DNA of 55,401 bases from contig NZ_JASJCS010000013.1 in assembly GCF_030065885.1 (NCBI RefSeq), forward strand, positions 1 to 55,401, written 5' to 3'. The position numbers and the translations under genes were made by a program. Positions 14,847 to 23,070 of the stretch are shown piece by piece. How positions within the stretch are numbered: the first letter of the stretch is position 1; every line of letters starts with the position of its first letter. Origin of the DNA: Ilumatobacter sp. (lineage in GTDB: Bacteria; Actinomycetota; Acidimicrobiia; Acidimicrobiales; Ilumatobacteraceae). Below the pieces are notes generated by a model. That model did not search any database. It was not told the DNA's origin and saw only the letters and a program-made list of their open reading frames with translations.

Positions 14847-16934
14847 TTGCTCGAGTCTCTCGACGCTGCTGTCGCTGCGGGACGGGGCGTGGTTCTCGTG
14901 AGCGCCCCTGCCGGTTCGGGCAAGTCGACCCTCATCAACGGCTGGCTCGAGACTCGGGGCGCCGGGGTGGGTTGGCTGCAGGTCGATGAGGCAGACGACG
15001 ATCCGTCCCGGTTCTGGGCCTACGTTGCGGCTGCACTCGCTGAGATGGTGCCGGGCCTCCCCGATTTCATCCGGGCGTCGATCGGCGACGGTCCCGACGC
15101 AGCCGCGGCCGGCGTCATCAATCAGGTCGCCCATCGCGCGGGCGACGTCGTCCTGGTCATCGATGACTACCACCTGATCACCAGCGAGGACGTGCATCGC
15201 AGCGTCGAGCAGCTCGTGACGCTTCGCCCGGACAACCTCACGGTCGTCCTCTCGACCAGGGTTGATCCACCGTTCCGGCTCGGGCGGCTCCGCGTGCGCG
15301 ATCAGTTGACGGAAGTCCGCGCCGACGACCTCCGCTTCGACCAGGCGGAGGCGAGTTGGCTCCTCGATGCCGCGGCAACCGGTTTGGGGCCAGAGGCGGT
15401 CAACTTGCTCCACGAGCGCACCGAGGGGTGGGCTGCCGGGCTCGTCCTCGCCGGACTCTCGATGCGCGACGGCACCGACGTCGACGGGTTCGTCGAAGCG
15501 TTCCACGGCGACGACCAACTCGTCGCCGATTATCTGACCGATGAGTTCCTCGACTCGGTCGACGACCTCGAGCGACAGCGCCTGCTCGACGTCTCTGTGC
15601 TCGGGCGACTCTCGGGCCCGCTCATCGACGAGGTCTGCGGTGTGGACGACGGGACCGAGTGGCTCGCCAGGCTGGCGGCGTCGAACCAGCTGGTCACCTC
15701 GCTCGACCGGACCGGGACGTGGTTCCGGTTCCACCACCTCCTGCGCGACCTGCTCCGCTTGGAGGCCGCACGCAAGATTCCTGAACGGCTACCGGGGCTT
15801 CATCTCGCCGCTGCGTCATGGCATCGCGACCACGACGCCATGTTCGCGGCGATCGAGCACTACATCGACGGCGGCGATCTCGTCACCGCCGGCGATCTGA
15901 TCGCCGTGCACGCCACGGCTCTGCTGAACGATGGGCAGGTCTTCACGGTGCTTCGTCTGCTCGACCGGCTGGGCGACCTCCCCGAGCGCCACTCGCGGAG
16001 CGCACTGGTCCGCGGTTGGATCAATCTCTCGACCGGCCGCTTCGCGGGTGCTCGCCACTACTACGGCGTCGCCGCCGAGCACGACGACGGGACCGACGCC
16101 AACCTCACCGCGTCGCTCGGAATCATGGTGCATCTCGCCGAGGGCGCTCTGGGCGATGCGCTCTCGATCGCTGGTCGGATGGTCGAGCCGACCGAGTCGA
16201 CCCAGGCGATCGGTTTGGTGGCCGCTCATACGTGGGCCGGGATGTTCGACGAGGCGCGCCGATACGTCGCGATCGCTCGTGAGCTCGGCGGGTCCGAGCC
16301 ATCGGACTACGCGCTGACGATGGCACCGGGTTTCGCTGCGGTGATCGAGTTGGAGTCGGGCAACCGATCCGTCGCGGCGGAACACGCGGCGGCGAGCGTG
16401 GAACATGCGCACGGTCACGGTGTCGCCGAGTCGCCGCAACTGTCGATGGCGCACGCCGTGGAGGCTCGCACGGTGCCCGACCCTGATCGCCGTGCCGCCG
16501 CTGCTGATCGGGCGGTCGAACTCGCACGACGGGCACCGGAGCCATTCACGCTCGGCTACGTGCTGGCACTTGTCGGCGACGCGGCGTGCGAGCGCGACGA
16601 CCCGGCTGGTGCGCAGCTGCTTCGCGAGGCGCGCCAGATGATCGACCGATGCCCTGACCCCGGCATCGTCGGCGCGGCCCTCGCACGTATCGAGGCGCGG
16701 CACGGGCTCGCCGGGCGGGCCGCAGCACCGACCGGACTGGTCGAGGAGATCACCGAACGCGAGCTCGCAGTCTTGCGCTACTTGCCGTCGCAGCTCTCCC
16801 AGCGTGAGATCGCAAACGAGTTGTACGTGTCGCTCAACACGGTGAAGACCCACTGCAAGGCGATCTATCGCAAGCTCGATGTGGACGGACGCCAGGCAGC
16901 CGTGCACACTGCACGACACCACGGGCTGCTCTGA
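14847..16934 (+). CDS. LuxR-family (LAL/MalT-type) ATPase regulator
   Basis: About 695 residues. N-terminal ATPase with Walker A SAPAGSGKST and Walker B VVLVIDDYH, a STAND-type middle (FRFHHLLRDLL), TPR-like helical repeats, and a C-terminal LuxR HTH (ITERELAVLRYLPSQLSQRE, then NTVKTHCKAIYRKLDV). Such proteins respond to a small ligand with ATP-dependent oligomerisation and activate transcription. The start is uncertain. TTG 14847 leaves out upstream in-frame residues resembling the usual family N-terminus (PPSRYLERARLL), but I see no ATG, GTG or TTG further upstream before the sequence becomes non-coding. A -10-like TACGCT lies near 14756. Divergent from the 14656-13273 operon, its probable target. 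Confidence 0.88.
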   Translation: MLESLDAAVAAGRGVVLVSAPAGSGKSTLINGWLETRGAGVGWLQVDEADDDPSRFWAYVAAALAEMVPGLPDFIRASIGDGPDAAAAGVINQVAHRAGDVVLVIDDYHLITSEDVHRSVEQLVTLRPDNLTVVLSTRVDPPFRLGRLRVRDQLTEVRADDLRFDQAEASWLLDAAATGLGPEAVNLLHERTEGWAAGLVLAGLSMRDGTDVDGFVEAFHGDDQLVADYLTDEFLDSVDDLERQRLLDVSVLGRLSGPLIDEVCGVDDGTEWLARLAASNQLVTSLDRTGTWFRFHHLLRDLLRLEAARKIPERLPGLHLAAASWHRDHDAMFAAIEHYIDGGDLVTAGDLIAVHATALLNDGQVFTVLRLLDRLGDLPERHSRSALVRGWINLSTGRFAGARHYYGVAAEHDDGTDANLTASLGIMVHLAEGALGDALSIAGRMVEPTESTQAIGLVAAHTWAGMFDEARRYVAIARELGGSEPSDYALTMAPGFAAVIELESGNRSVAAEHAAASVEHAHGHGVAESPQLSMAHAVEARTVPDPDRRAAAADRAVELARRAPEPFTLGYVLALVGDAACERDDPAGAQLLREARQMIDRCPDPGIVGAALARIEARHGLAGRAAAPTGLVEEITERELAVLRYLPSQLSQREIANELYVSLNTVKTHCKAIYRKLDVDGRQAAVHTARHHGLL

Positions 16935-16962
16935 CCCGCACCGGAGCGAAGTGCGCGCTGGA

Positions 16963-17245
16963 TCAGCGGCCTTGTTGAACCGATTCGATGGTCGCGGCGA
17001 GGCGGGGCAGGAGACGGAACGGGCGGGCCGGGTCGGCGAACTCGTTGAAGGTTCCGGCGACGTGGCAGCCGAGGTCGGGGATGCGGAACAGGAACGACGC
17101 GGTGGAGCCGGAGTGTCCGACCATCTCCGGGATCCGGCGACCGGTCAACCAGCGCGGCAGCTTGTAGCGCAGCACGCCTTGGCCGTAGCCGATGGCGAAG
17201 GTGAGGACCCGGTTCCAGTCAGCCGCCGTGCGGTCGAACCCTGCT
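16963..17245 (-). pseudogene. C-terminal remnant of a serine beta-lactamase-family hydrolase
   Basis: The minus frame reads FDRTAADWNRVLTFAIGYG, then GHSGSTASFLFRIPD and FNEFADPARPFRLLP. The HSGST/GH-G segment and following strand-helix order fit the third motif and C-terminus of class C beta-lactamase/esterase-fold proteins. The catalytic SxxK and YxN parts are absent, so only the last quarter of the gene survives. Upstream the sequence loses coding character about 130 bp before the dispersed repeat at 17380. Confidence 0.62.
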
Positions 17246-17379
17246 GCCGCCCCCGCGCTCCGAGGCCAGTGCCCTGGGGATCGACAGCGCTCGCGCCTCT
17301 CGCCGAAGCGTCAGCGGCGTCGCTCGGTGATCAGCGGCAGGGGACACGTAGGTGTCGGCCAGGGCGAGCGGTTCGACGA

Positions 17380-17436
17380 GGCAAGATCCTGGTCAGCGAC
17401 GTGCGCCTCACCGAAGGCCATGTGCTCTCAGCCTGT
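17380..17436 (+). repeat. Dispersed ~58-bp repeat, copy 2
   Basis: Same sequence as 4169-4226 (about 88 percent identity over 58 aligned positions, one gap). It lies between the beta-lactamase remnant and the 3' end of the SDR gene. Origin unknown. Confidence 0.6.
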
Positions 17437-17456
17437 TCAGCCAAGAACACCGCCGC

Positions 17457-18125
17457 TCACAGAGTCCAGCCGCCGTCGGTGGGGATGACGGTGCCGAACA
17501 CGTACGACGCGTCGGGCGAGGCGAGCCACCACAGCACGGCGGCCGCCTCGGCGCCTCTCCCGAGACGTTGCGCTGGCACGGTGGTACGCATTGACGCCTG
17601 GAACTCGGGGTCGGCGATGGTCTCGGGTGGGAAGTAGGACGGGTTCTCGATGAAGTTCGGGGCGATGCCGTTGACGCGCACACCGTGTCGGGCCATCTCC
17701 TTGCCGACGCTGTGCACGAGTTGGAGCTGGGCTGCTCGGGCCGCCTCGTAGCCGGCGATCGGGTGCGACGAGGAACGGATCGCCGTCGCCGACGTCGGGA
17801 CGACGACGGCGCCGTCACGTCGCTCGATCATCGACGGGAGACATGCGCCGAGGAGCCAGTAGAGCGGCCGGACGAGGCGGGCGTGGAGCTCGTCGACGAT
17901 CGCATCGTCGTGGTCGGTGATCGATGTGACCGTGATCGGAGCGTCGAGGTTGGCGATGACGACGTCGAACGGTGCGTGCTCAGCGACGAACGCTGCCACC
18001 TCGGTCCGCGAGGTGAACGGCTCGATGTGAGCGACGACCTCGTCGCCCTCGGCCCGGAACCGCTCGACCGCTGCGGGGCCGACGAAGTGCTCGGCGTCCG
18101 TGACGAGCACCCGGCGGGCACTCAC
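17457..18125 (-). CDS. Halohydrin dehalogenase-like SDR-fold protein
   Basis: 222 residues of SDR fold in which the NAD-binding glycine motif is replaced by T9-x4-F14-x-G16 (TDAEHFVG). That is the halide/nucleophile-pocket signature T-x4-F-x-G of halohydrin dehalogenases. The catalytic set is S112 (PTSATAI), Y126 and R130 (YEAAR). Arginine in place of the SDR lysine is the family hallmark. The S-to-Y spacing is 13 intervening residues rather than the usual 12. IENPSYFPPE and PAQRLGR in the C-terminal part also fit. These enzymes form or open epoxides with loss or gain of halide or other small anions. Halohydrin dehalogenases are known from Ilumatobacter. GTG 18125 overlaps the TetR stop. Confidence 0.7.
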   Translation of the reverse strand: MSARRVLVTDAEHFVGPAAVERFRAEGDEVVAHIEPFTSRTEVAAFVAEHAPFDVVIANLDAPITVTSITDHDDAIVDELHARLVRPLYWLLGACLPSMIERRDGAVVVPTSATAIRSSSHPIAGYEAARAAQLQLVHSVGKEMARHGVRVNGIAPNFIENPSYFPPETIADPEFQASMRTTVPAQRLGRGAEAAAVLWWLASPDASYVFGTVIPTDGGWTL

Positions 18126-18739
18126 GCCGCACTCCAGCCGGTGAGCAGCAGGTCGAGGGTGGCGTCGATCATCTCGTCGAGGGTCAGCTCGCCGTCCGGG
18201 TCGTAGGTGCGGCACAGGGTGTTGAGCGCGCCGAAGAACGCCGACGAGGCGATCACCGGGTGTACGTCGCGCAGCGAACCCTCCTCGACGGCCCGGCGGA
18301 TGATCACCCGGGCAGCTTCCTCGTGGTCGTGGAGCAGCTCGGCGGTTCGATCGTGGGCGGCGAGGAAGTCGACGTTGCTGATGATGAGCGGACCGGACGG
18401 CCGCTCGACGGCGAACCGCACGTGAGCCCGCCCGAACGCCTTCAGTTCCTCGACCGGCGAGGGGTCGTCGCCGGCCAGCCGGGCGGCCTCGGTGCGGATG
18501 CCGCGCAGCCCGTCGTCGAGCACGAGCGCGAGCAGGGCGTCACGGCTGTCGACGTAGTAGTACAGCGCGCCCTTCGACAGCCCGACCCGCTCGCCGACGC
18601 CGGCGAGCGTCGTGCCAGCGATGCCCGACGCACGCAGCTCCTCCTCGGCGGCGGCGATGATGAGGGCGCGACGTTGCTCGCGACGCTTCGCCGCTCGCGA
18701 CGCACCGGCGGTCGGCTCGGGGTTGACAGTTTCGACTAT
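18122..18739 (-). CDS. TetR-family regulator (non-canonical start codon)
   Basis: TetR HTH at the N-terminus: RRALIIAAAEEELRASGIAG, TTLAGVGERVGLSKGALYYY, then VDSRDALLAL, followed by a helical ligand-binding domain ending LDLLLTGWSAA. The frame upstream of the HTH contains no ATG, GTG or TTG before it runs into the divergent gene. The only start well placed for expression is ATA at 18739-18737, exactly 7 nt after a minus-strand -10 box TATTAT (18752-18747), the spacing of leaderless mRNAs. It could be a true ATA start or an ATG lost by mutation or error. The gene is co-transcribed with the halohydrin-dehalogenase-like gene (4-bp overlap) and likely represses both directions through the palindrome at 18731-18747. 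Confidence 0.8.
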   Translation of the reverse strand: MVETVNPEPTAGASRAAKRREQRRALIIAAAEEELRASGIAGTTLAGVGERVGLSKGALYYYVDSRDALLALVLDDGLRGIRTEAARLAGDDPSPVEELKAFGRAHVRFAVERPSGPLIISNVDFLAAHDRTAELLHDHEEAARVIIRRAVEEGSLRDVHPVIASSAFFGALNTLCRTYDPDGELTLDEMIDATLDLLLTGWSAA

Positions 18740-18752
18740 GGGTCGAATAATA
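18723..18752. promoter_or_regulatory. Divergent promoters with TetR-type operator
   Basis: Plus strand: TTGACA (18723-18728), 17-bp spacer, AATAAT (18746-18751), ATG 18760 8 nt later. Minus strand: -10 TATTAT (18752-18747). The spacer contains the perfect inverted repeat TTCGAC-N5-GTCGAA (18731-18747), placed to block both promoters when bound by the TetR protein. Confidence 0.7.
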
Positions 18753-18759
18753 GACCGCC

Positions 18760-19938
18760 ATGCGACGTGAGATGGAATTGGCGCTCGGCGACCGCCTCAA
18801 GGAGCTCATCGACGCCGGTCCCCCACCCGCCTCTGGGCCCTTCACCCCGCTCGACCCGTCGGTGTACACGGACCGCGACGTGCACCGCGCCGAGGTCGCA
18901 GCCATCGCATCGAGCCCGGTTGCCGCGCTGGCGTCCAGCGAGCTCGCCGCGCCCGGCGACTTCGTGGCGATCGAGCTCACTGGCGTCCCGATCATCGTCT
19001 CCCGCGACCGCGAGGGCCGCGCCCATGCCATGCGCAACGTGTGCGCCCACCGCGGCGCCACCGTCGAGACCCGAGAATCCGGATCGGCCCGCATCTTCTC
19101 CTGCGGGTTCCACGGCTGGTCGTACGAGCTCGATGGGACCCTCCGCTCCGTGTCGAACGCCGACCTGTGGTCGACCGAGCCCTGCACCCGCGGTCTGCGC
19201 CGGCTGGCGTGCGAGGAACGGCACGGCATCATCTGGGTCACCGCCGACGCCGACGCCCCTACCGAGTCGGTCGCCGAGTGGCTGGGCGAGGGGGTCGACG
19301 GACTGCTCGGCGAGCTCGGCGTCGGCGAGATGGTGCACCACGCCGCCACCGACTACGACCTGCAATGCAACTGGAAGCTGCTCACCGACGGCTTCCTGGA
19401 GATCTACCACCTCAAATACCTGCACCGGGACTCGATCGCCCCCTACTTCCCCGCCAACACCACCACGGTCGGCCGATCCGGGAACCACTTCGTCAACTGG
19501 CTCCCCAAGAACCGGCTCGTGAAGAACCTCACCGAGCAGGCGCGCGACGACTGGCAGGTGCTCGCCCACCTCACGGGCGCAGTCGTGCTCGTGCCCGGCA
19601 CCGTCGTGCAGTGGCAGGCCGGCCACGTCGAGCTGTTCTCCCTCCGACCCCACCCGACCGACCCGACCCGCAGCATCGCCCGACTCACGATGCTCGTCCC
19701 CGCCGACCGTGCGGACGAGACCGACCTGTGGGACCGCAATTGGGAACGGGTCAACGTCACGATCCCCGACGAGGACTTCGCCGCCGCCGTCGACGTGCAA
19801 CGCAACATCGCCGCCGGCGCCGTCGACGAGATCCGCGTCGGGGCCAACGAGCACATGCTCGTCGACCACCTCGATGCGGTACGCACGCGCTGCGCCGCAC
19901 TGGACGAGCCAGCCGGCGTGGAGGTCACCGTCGGGTGA
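18760..19938 (+). CDS. Rieske non-heme iron oxygenase, alpha subunit
   Basis: 392 residues. Rieske [2Fe-2S] motif C95-x-H97 (NVCAHRGA) and C115-x2-H118 (FSCGFHGW). The mononuclear iron site follows with H217 and H222 in GFLEIYHLKYLH and an acidic ligand expected near DEDFAAAVD. D210 or E214 would bridge the two centres. This is the ring-hydroxylating/demethylating oxygenase architecture. It needs a separate reductase, not seen here. ATG 18760 begins 8 nt after the -10 box, so the message is probably leaderless. It is divergent from the TetR/dehalogenase-like operon, and the shared operator suggests joint induction, perhaps for a xenobiotic or halogenated substrate (inference). Confidence 0.92.
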   Translation: MRREMELALGDRLKELIDAGPPPASGPFTPLDPSVYTDRDVHRAEVAAIASSPVAALASSELAAPGDFVAIELTGVPIIVSRDREGRAHAMRNVCAHRGATVETRESGSARIFSCGFHGWSYELDGTLRSVSNADLWSTEPCTRGLRRLACEERHGIIWVTADADAPTESVAEWLGEGVDGLLGELGVGEMVHHAATDYDLQCNWKLLTDGFLEIYHLKYLHRDSIAPYFPANTTTVGRSGNHFVNWLPKNRLVKNLTEQARDDWQVLAHLTGAVVLVPGTVVQWQAGHVELFSLRPHPTDPTRSIARLTMLVPADRADETDLWDRNWERVNVTIPDEDFAAAVDVQRNIAAGAVDEIRVGANEHMLVDHLDAVRTRCAALDEPAGVEVTVG

Positions 19939-19940
19939 CG

Positions 19941-20122
19941 TCAGCGCTCCACCGCGAGCGCAACGGCGATGTGGCGGAGCACGTCGGGGTTCGCCACCAT
20001 GCCGATGTGGGTGGCGTCGACGTCGACGTGACGGACGTCCGGTGACCACTCGTCGAGGCCATGCGGCTCGGCACGAGGCCGTCGCGCAGCGAGCGGATCG
20101 CGGTCACGGGGACGACGCACGT
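19941..20122 (-). pseudogene. C-terminal fragment of an alpha/beta hydrolase, frameshifted
   Basis: Minus strand: VPVTAIRSLRDGLVP (strand with the acid-residue region) in one frame, then a +1 shift into DVRHVDVDATHIGMV and PDVLRHIAVAL, ending in a stop. The motif ATHIGM carries the catalytic-histidine segment of a lipase/esterase-type hydrolase. Only about 60 codons remain and the frame is broken, so it is a remnant wedged between the Rieske gene and the ABC permease gene. Confidence 0.6.
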
Positions 20123-20128
20123 GGATCG

Positions 20129-20998
20129 TCAGAACGCGCGACGGACGCCGGGGAGGCGCGCCCGCCGTCGAGCACCGGAGGCGACGAAGGCGACCAGGAA
20201 GAGGGCTGCTCCGGTGAGCACGATCGTCGGGCCGGAGGCGATGTCGAGGTGGTAGCTGAGGTTCATGCCGACCATGCCGGTGACGGCGCCGACGGCGGTG
20301 GCGATGATGAGCATGCGCGAGAAGCTCGGCGTGAGGAGCCGGGCGACGACCGCTGGCACGACCAGCGCTGCAGCGATCAGGGTGACACCCATCACGTTCA
20401 TCGTGACCAGGATCGACGCGGCGAGGAGCACCATGAGCACGCCGTCGGTCACGGCCACCCGAACGCCCGTGACCTCGGCGACTTCGGGATCGAAGGTCAC
20501 GAAGAGCAGCTTGCGGTAGGCCACGACGATCGTTGCGACCGTCGCGAGCGTGACGGCGATGATGAGGTAGACGTCATTGCGGCTGACGCCGAGCACGTTG
20601 CCGAACAACGCCGCGTCGGCGTTCTGGCTGGGTGAGCCGAACACCTGGATGAGCGCGAGGCCGAGTGCGAACGATGCCGTCGTGACCACGCCGATGGCGG
20701 CGTCGGAGCCGACCGGTCGTCGACGGGTGATGCCACCGATCATGAGGGCCGTCACGAGGCCCCACGCGCCGGCACCCAGGAAGACGTTGACGCCGATGAG
20801 CGATGCGGCGGCGAAGCCGCCGAAGATCGAGTGTGAGAGCCCGTGGCCGATGTAGCTCATCGACCGGAGCACGACGTAGCAGCCGATGAGGCCGCACAAC
20901 GCGCCAGCGATTGTCGCGACGACGAGCCCGTTGCGGAAGAACTCGAACTCGTAGGGCCGCAGGATCTCGTCGATCGTGCCGGCGATCAGTGCCATCAT
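20129..20998 (-). CDS. Zinc/manganese ABC transporter permease (ABC-3 family)
   Basis: 289 residues, about eight hydrophobic helices typical of ZnuB/MntB/TroC permeases (FRNGLVVATIAGALCGLIGC, SMSYIGHGLSHSIFGG, and FDPEVAEVTGVRV, the conserved cytosolic segment). It overlaps the ATPase gene by 4 bp (20995-20998). With the ATPase and binding protein it forms a complete importer for Zn or Mn. Confidence 0.93.
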   Translation of the reverse strand: MMALIAGTIDEILRPYEFEFFRNGLVVATIAGALCGLIGCYVVLRSMSYIGHGLSHSIFGGFAAASLIGVNVFLGAGAWGLVTALMIGGITRRRPVGSDAAIGVVTTASFALGLALIQVFGSPSQNADAALFGNVLGVSRNDVYLIIAVTLATVATIVVAYRKLLFVTFDPEVAEVTGVRVAVTDGVLMVLLAASILVTMNVMGVTLIAAALVVPAVVARLLTPSFSRMLIIATAVGAVTGMVGMNLSYHLDIASGPTIVLTGAALFLVAFVASGARRRARLPGVRRAF

Positions 20999-21882
20999 GG
21001 TCGACCGAGCGGGACCGGGTCGGGCTCGTCGGGTGACGGCTCGTCGGGTGACGGGTTGTCGTGCGCGTGGGTGTCCGGATGCGGGTGGAGGTGCCCGTCG
21101 TGATCGCCGTGCGTCGCCGACGCGACGATCGGGCTGTCGATCACGACCGGCATGCCGGCGTGTCGCAGGACCTGCATCGGTGACCCGAACGTCGCCTCGA
21201 GCACGCTCGGCGTCAGGACGTCGGCGGGCGGGCCGACACCGATCACTCGTCCGTTCATGCAGACCATGGTGGGCAGATGGGCAGCGAACCCGTTGAGGTC
21301 ATGGGTGGTGATGATGATCGACATCCCGGAACGTTGCAGCTGGCTCAGGAGGTGGAGCACCTCGTGGCGGGTCTTGACGTCGAGACCACTCGTCGGCTCG
21401 TCGAGCAGGAGTACGTCGGCATCGGTCATCATCGCTCGGGCCAGGAACATCCGCTGCTGCTGACCGCCCGACAACGCACGGATGTGTCGATCGCCGAGGT
21501 CGCCGATGCCCAACTGGTCGAGCACCACGTCGAGCCGCTCGCGTTCGGCGCGCCGCTCGGCCCGCGTCGACCAGAATCGGCGCAGTGGGCGCGTCCGGGC
21601 CATCAGGACGCATTCGCTCACGGTGACGGGGAAGTCCCAGTTGACGGTCTCGAGCTGTGGCACGAAGCCGAATCGCGTGCCCGTCGCTCGTTCGACGACG
21701 CCGCTCGTCGGCTGGACGGCGCCCGACAAGGCCCTCAGCAGCGTGGTCTTGCCGGAACCGGAGGGCCCGACGATGCCGACGAAGTCGCCACGCCGCACCT
21801 CGAGGTCGACGTCTTCCAGAACGGGCGCATGCCCGTAGGAGCACGTGATCGATCTCGCGCGGACGACGACGTCGGAACTCAC
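20995..21882 (-). CDS. Zinc/manganese ABC transporter ATP-binding protein
   Basis: 295 residues. Walker A GPSGSGKTT, Q-loop VPQLETVNWDFP (typical of ZnuC/MntA-like proteins), signature LSGGQQQR, Walker B DVLLLDEPTSGLD, and H-loop TTHDLNGF are all present. A C-terminal tail after the ATPase core carries repeated His (HGDHDGHLHPHPDTHAHD), which may bind the transported or a sensed metal. Overlaps both neighbours by 4 bp, middle gene of the operon. Confidence 0.94.
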   Translation of the reverse strand: MSSDVVVRARSITCSYGHAPVLEDVDLEVRRGDFVGIVGPSGSGKTTLLRALSGAVQPTSGVVERATGTRFGFVPQLETVNWDFPVTVSECVLMARTRPLRRFWSTRAERRAERERLDVVLDQLGIGDLGDRHIRALSGGQQQRMFLARAMMTDADVLLLDEPTSGLDVKTRHEVLHLLSQLQRSGMSIIITTHDLNGFAAHLPTMVCMNGRVIGVGPPADVLTPSVLEATFGSPMQVLRHAGMPVVIDSPIVASATHGDHDGHLHPHPDTHAHDNPSPDEPSPDEPDPVPLGRP

Positions 21883-22961
21883 TGCGGATAGTCTGCGTCA
21901 TCCGTGCCGACGCCGCACACCTCGAACTCCATGAGCGCGGTGGGTTCGCCGCCGAGTGCCGAGGTCATGGTGATGTAGTTCGACTTCATCAGCCCGACCC
22001 ACGAGTGATCGGCGTCGCCCGGCGCACCCGGCAGGTCGTCATCACGGAGCGTGTCGACGTAGGTGCCGCCGGTCTCGGCGGCGATCTGGTCGAGCACGGG
22101 TGACGGGAACACCTCGGATCCGAAGATCGCCGGGACGCCCTCGGCTTCGATCTGGTCGATCAGGTCGGCGACTTCTTGCGGGGACGGATCGCCGAAGTCG
22201 GCCGGCTGGATGGCGCCGATCACCTCGAAGCCGTAGTTCTCGGCGAAGTACGCGTACGCGTCGTGATACGTCAGCAGGAGCTTGTTCTCCGGCGGGATCG
22301 TCGCGAACGCTGCCTGCATGGCCTCGTCGAGCTCGCTCACGCACTCGGTGAACTCGTCGTAGTTGGCCGAGTAGTCGGCAGCGCCGTCGGGGTCGACGTC
22401 GCTCATCGTCTCGCGCACGATCTCGGCGTAGGCGAGGGCGAGGGACGGATCGGTCCACAGGTGCGGGTTCGGCTTGCCCTCGTCCTCGGGGAACGAGAAG
22501 TCGTACTTGTACTCGTCGGGATCGATCGTCTCGTCACCGAGCTCGACGAGGCGAGCGCCGTCGGCCATGTTGGCCAAGGCCAGTTCCTTCGTCGGCTCCT
22601 CGAGGACGAGACCGTTGATGAAGATGACGTCTGCGTCACTGAGGAGCTCGGCGACGCTCGGCTGCGGTTCGAACGTGTGTGAGTTCGTCCCCTCGGGCAC
22701 GATGCCGACGATCTCGGCGCGAGCACCGATGATGTTCGACGCGATCGACGTGATCGGAGCGACGGTCGTGGCGATCAGCAATGCGGCATCGTCGGCATCG
22801 TCGGCTGATTCGTTCGGGTCCGCATCGGCCGGTTCGTCGTCATCGCCGCATGCGGCCAACGCGAGTGACGCGACGACTCCGGCTGCGACGAGACGATGCC
22901 GGCGTCGACGGTCACGAGGCGATCGGGAGGGCGGCGTGGTGGCGGAGGCGGTGGGGATCAC
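21879..22961 (-). CDS. Zinc/manganese ABC transporter lipoprotein (cluster A-1 substrate-binding protein)
   Basis: 360 residues with a lipoprotein signal (hydrophobic run then LALAACGDDD). The cluster A-1 metal-binding protein layout is present: TVAPITSIASNIIGARAEIV, GTNSHTFEPQP (first His ligand), NPHLWTDP (second), LLTYHDAYAYFAENYG (third), and the acidic ligand in GSEVFPSP. GTG 22961 is favoured over longer starts because a minus-strand TATCTT -10 box ends 7 nt upstream, giving a leaderless mRNA. First gene of the importer operon, divergent from the Fur-family regulator. Zn versus Mn cannot be decided from sequence. Confidence 0.92.
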   Translation of the reverse strand: MIPTASATTPPSRSPRDRRRRHRLVAAGVVASLALAACGDDDEPADADPNESADDADDAALLIATTVAPITSIASNIIGARAEIVGIVPEGTNSHTFEPQPSVAELLSDADVIFINGLVLEEPTKELALANMADGARLVELGDETIDPDEYKYDFSFPEDEGKPNPHLWTDPSLALAYAEIVRETMSDVDPDGAADYSANYDEFTECVSELDEAMQAAFATIPPENKLLLTYHDAYAYFAENYGFEVIGAIQPADFGDPSPQEVADLIDQIEAEGVPAIFGSEVFPSPVLDQIAAETGGTYVDTLRDDDLPGAPGDADHSWVGLMKSNYITMTSALGGEPTALMEFEVCGVGTDDADYPQ

Positions 22962-22968
22962 CTCCGAG

Positions 22969-22998
22969 AAGATAGTCCCTTGTTGCGAGTCTGTCGCA
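22969..22998 (-). promoter_or_regulatory. Importer promoter with operator dyad
   Basis: Minus strand: -35 GCGACA (22997-22992), 17-bp spacer, -10 TATCTT (22974-22969). TGCGA-N5-TCGCA (22984-22998) overlaps the -35 box. The Fur-family protein encoded divergently is the likely repressor, although the dyad does not match a standard Zur box. Confidence 0.45.
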
Positions 22999-23070
22999 TC
23001 AGCGTACGTGTTGCAGGAAGGCGCCGGTCCCACGCGGCCGACGACCGTGCGCTGGTACCGTCGACGGGCG

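Noticed and set aside
17457..18125. Ordinary NAD(P)-dependent SDR
   Set aside because: The glycine-rich cofactor motif is absent and the catalytic Lys is Arg, so a classical dehydrogenase reading does not fit.
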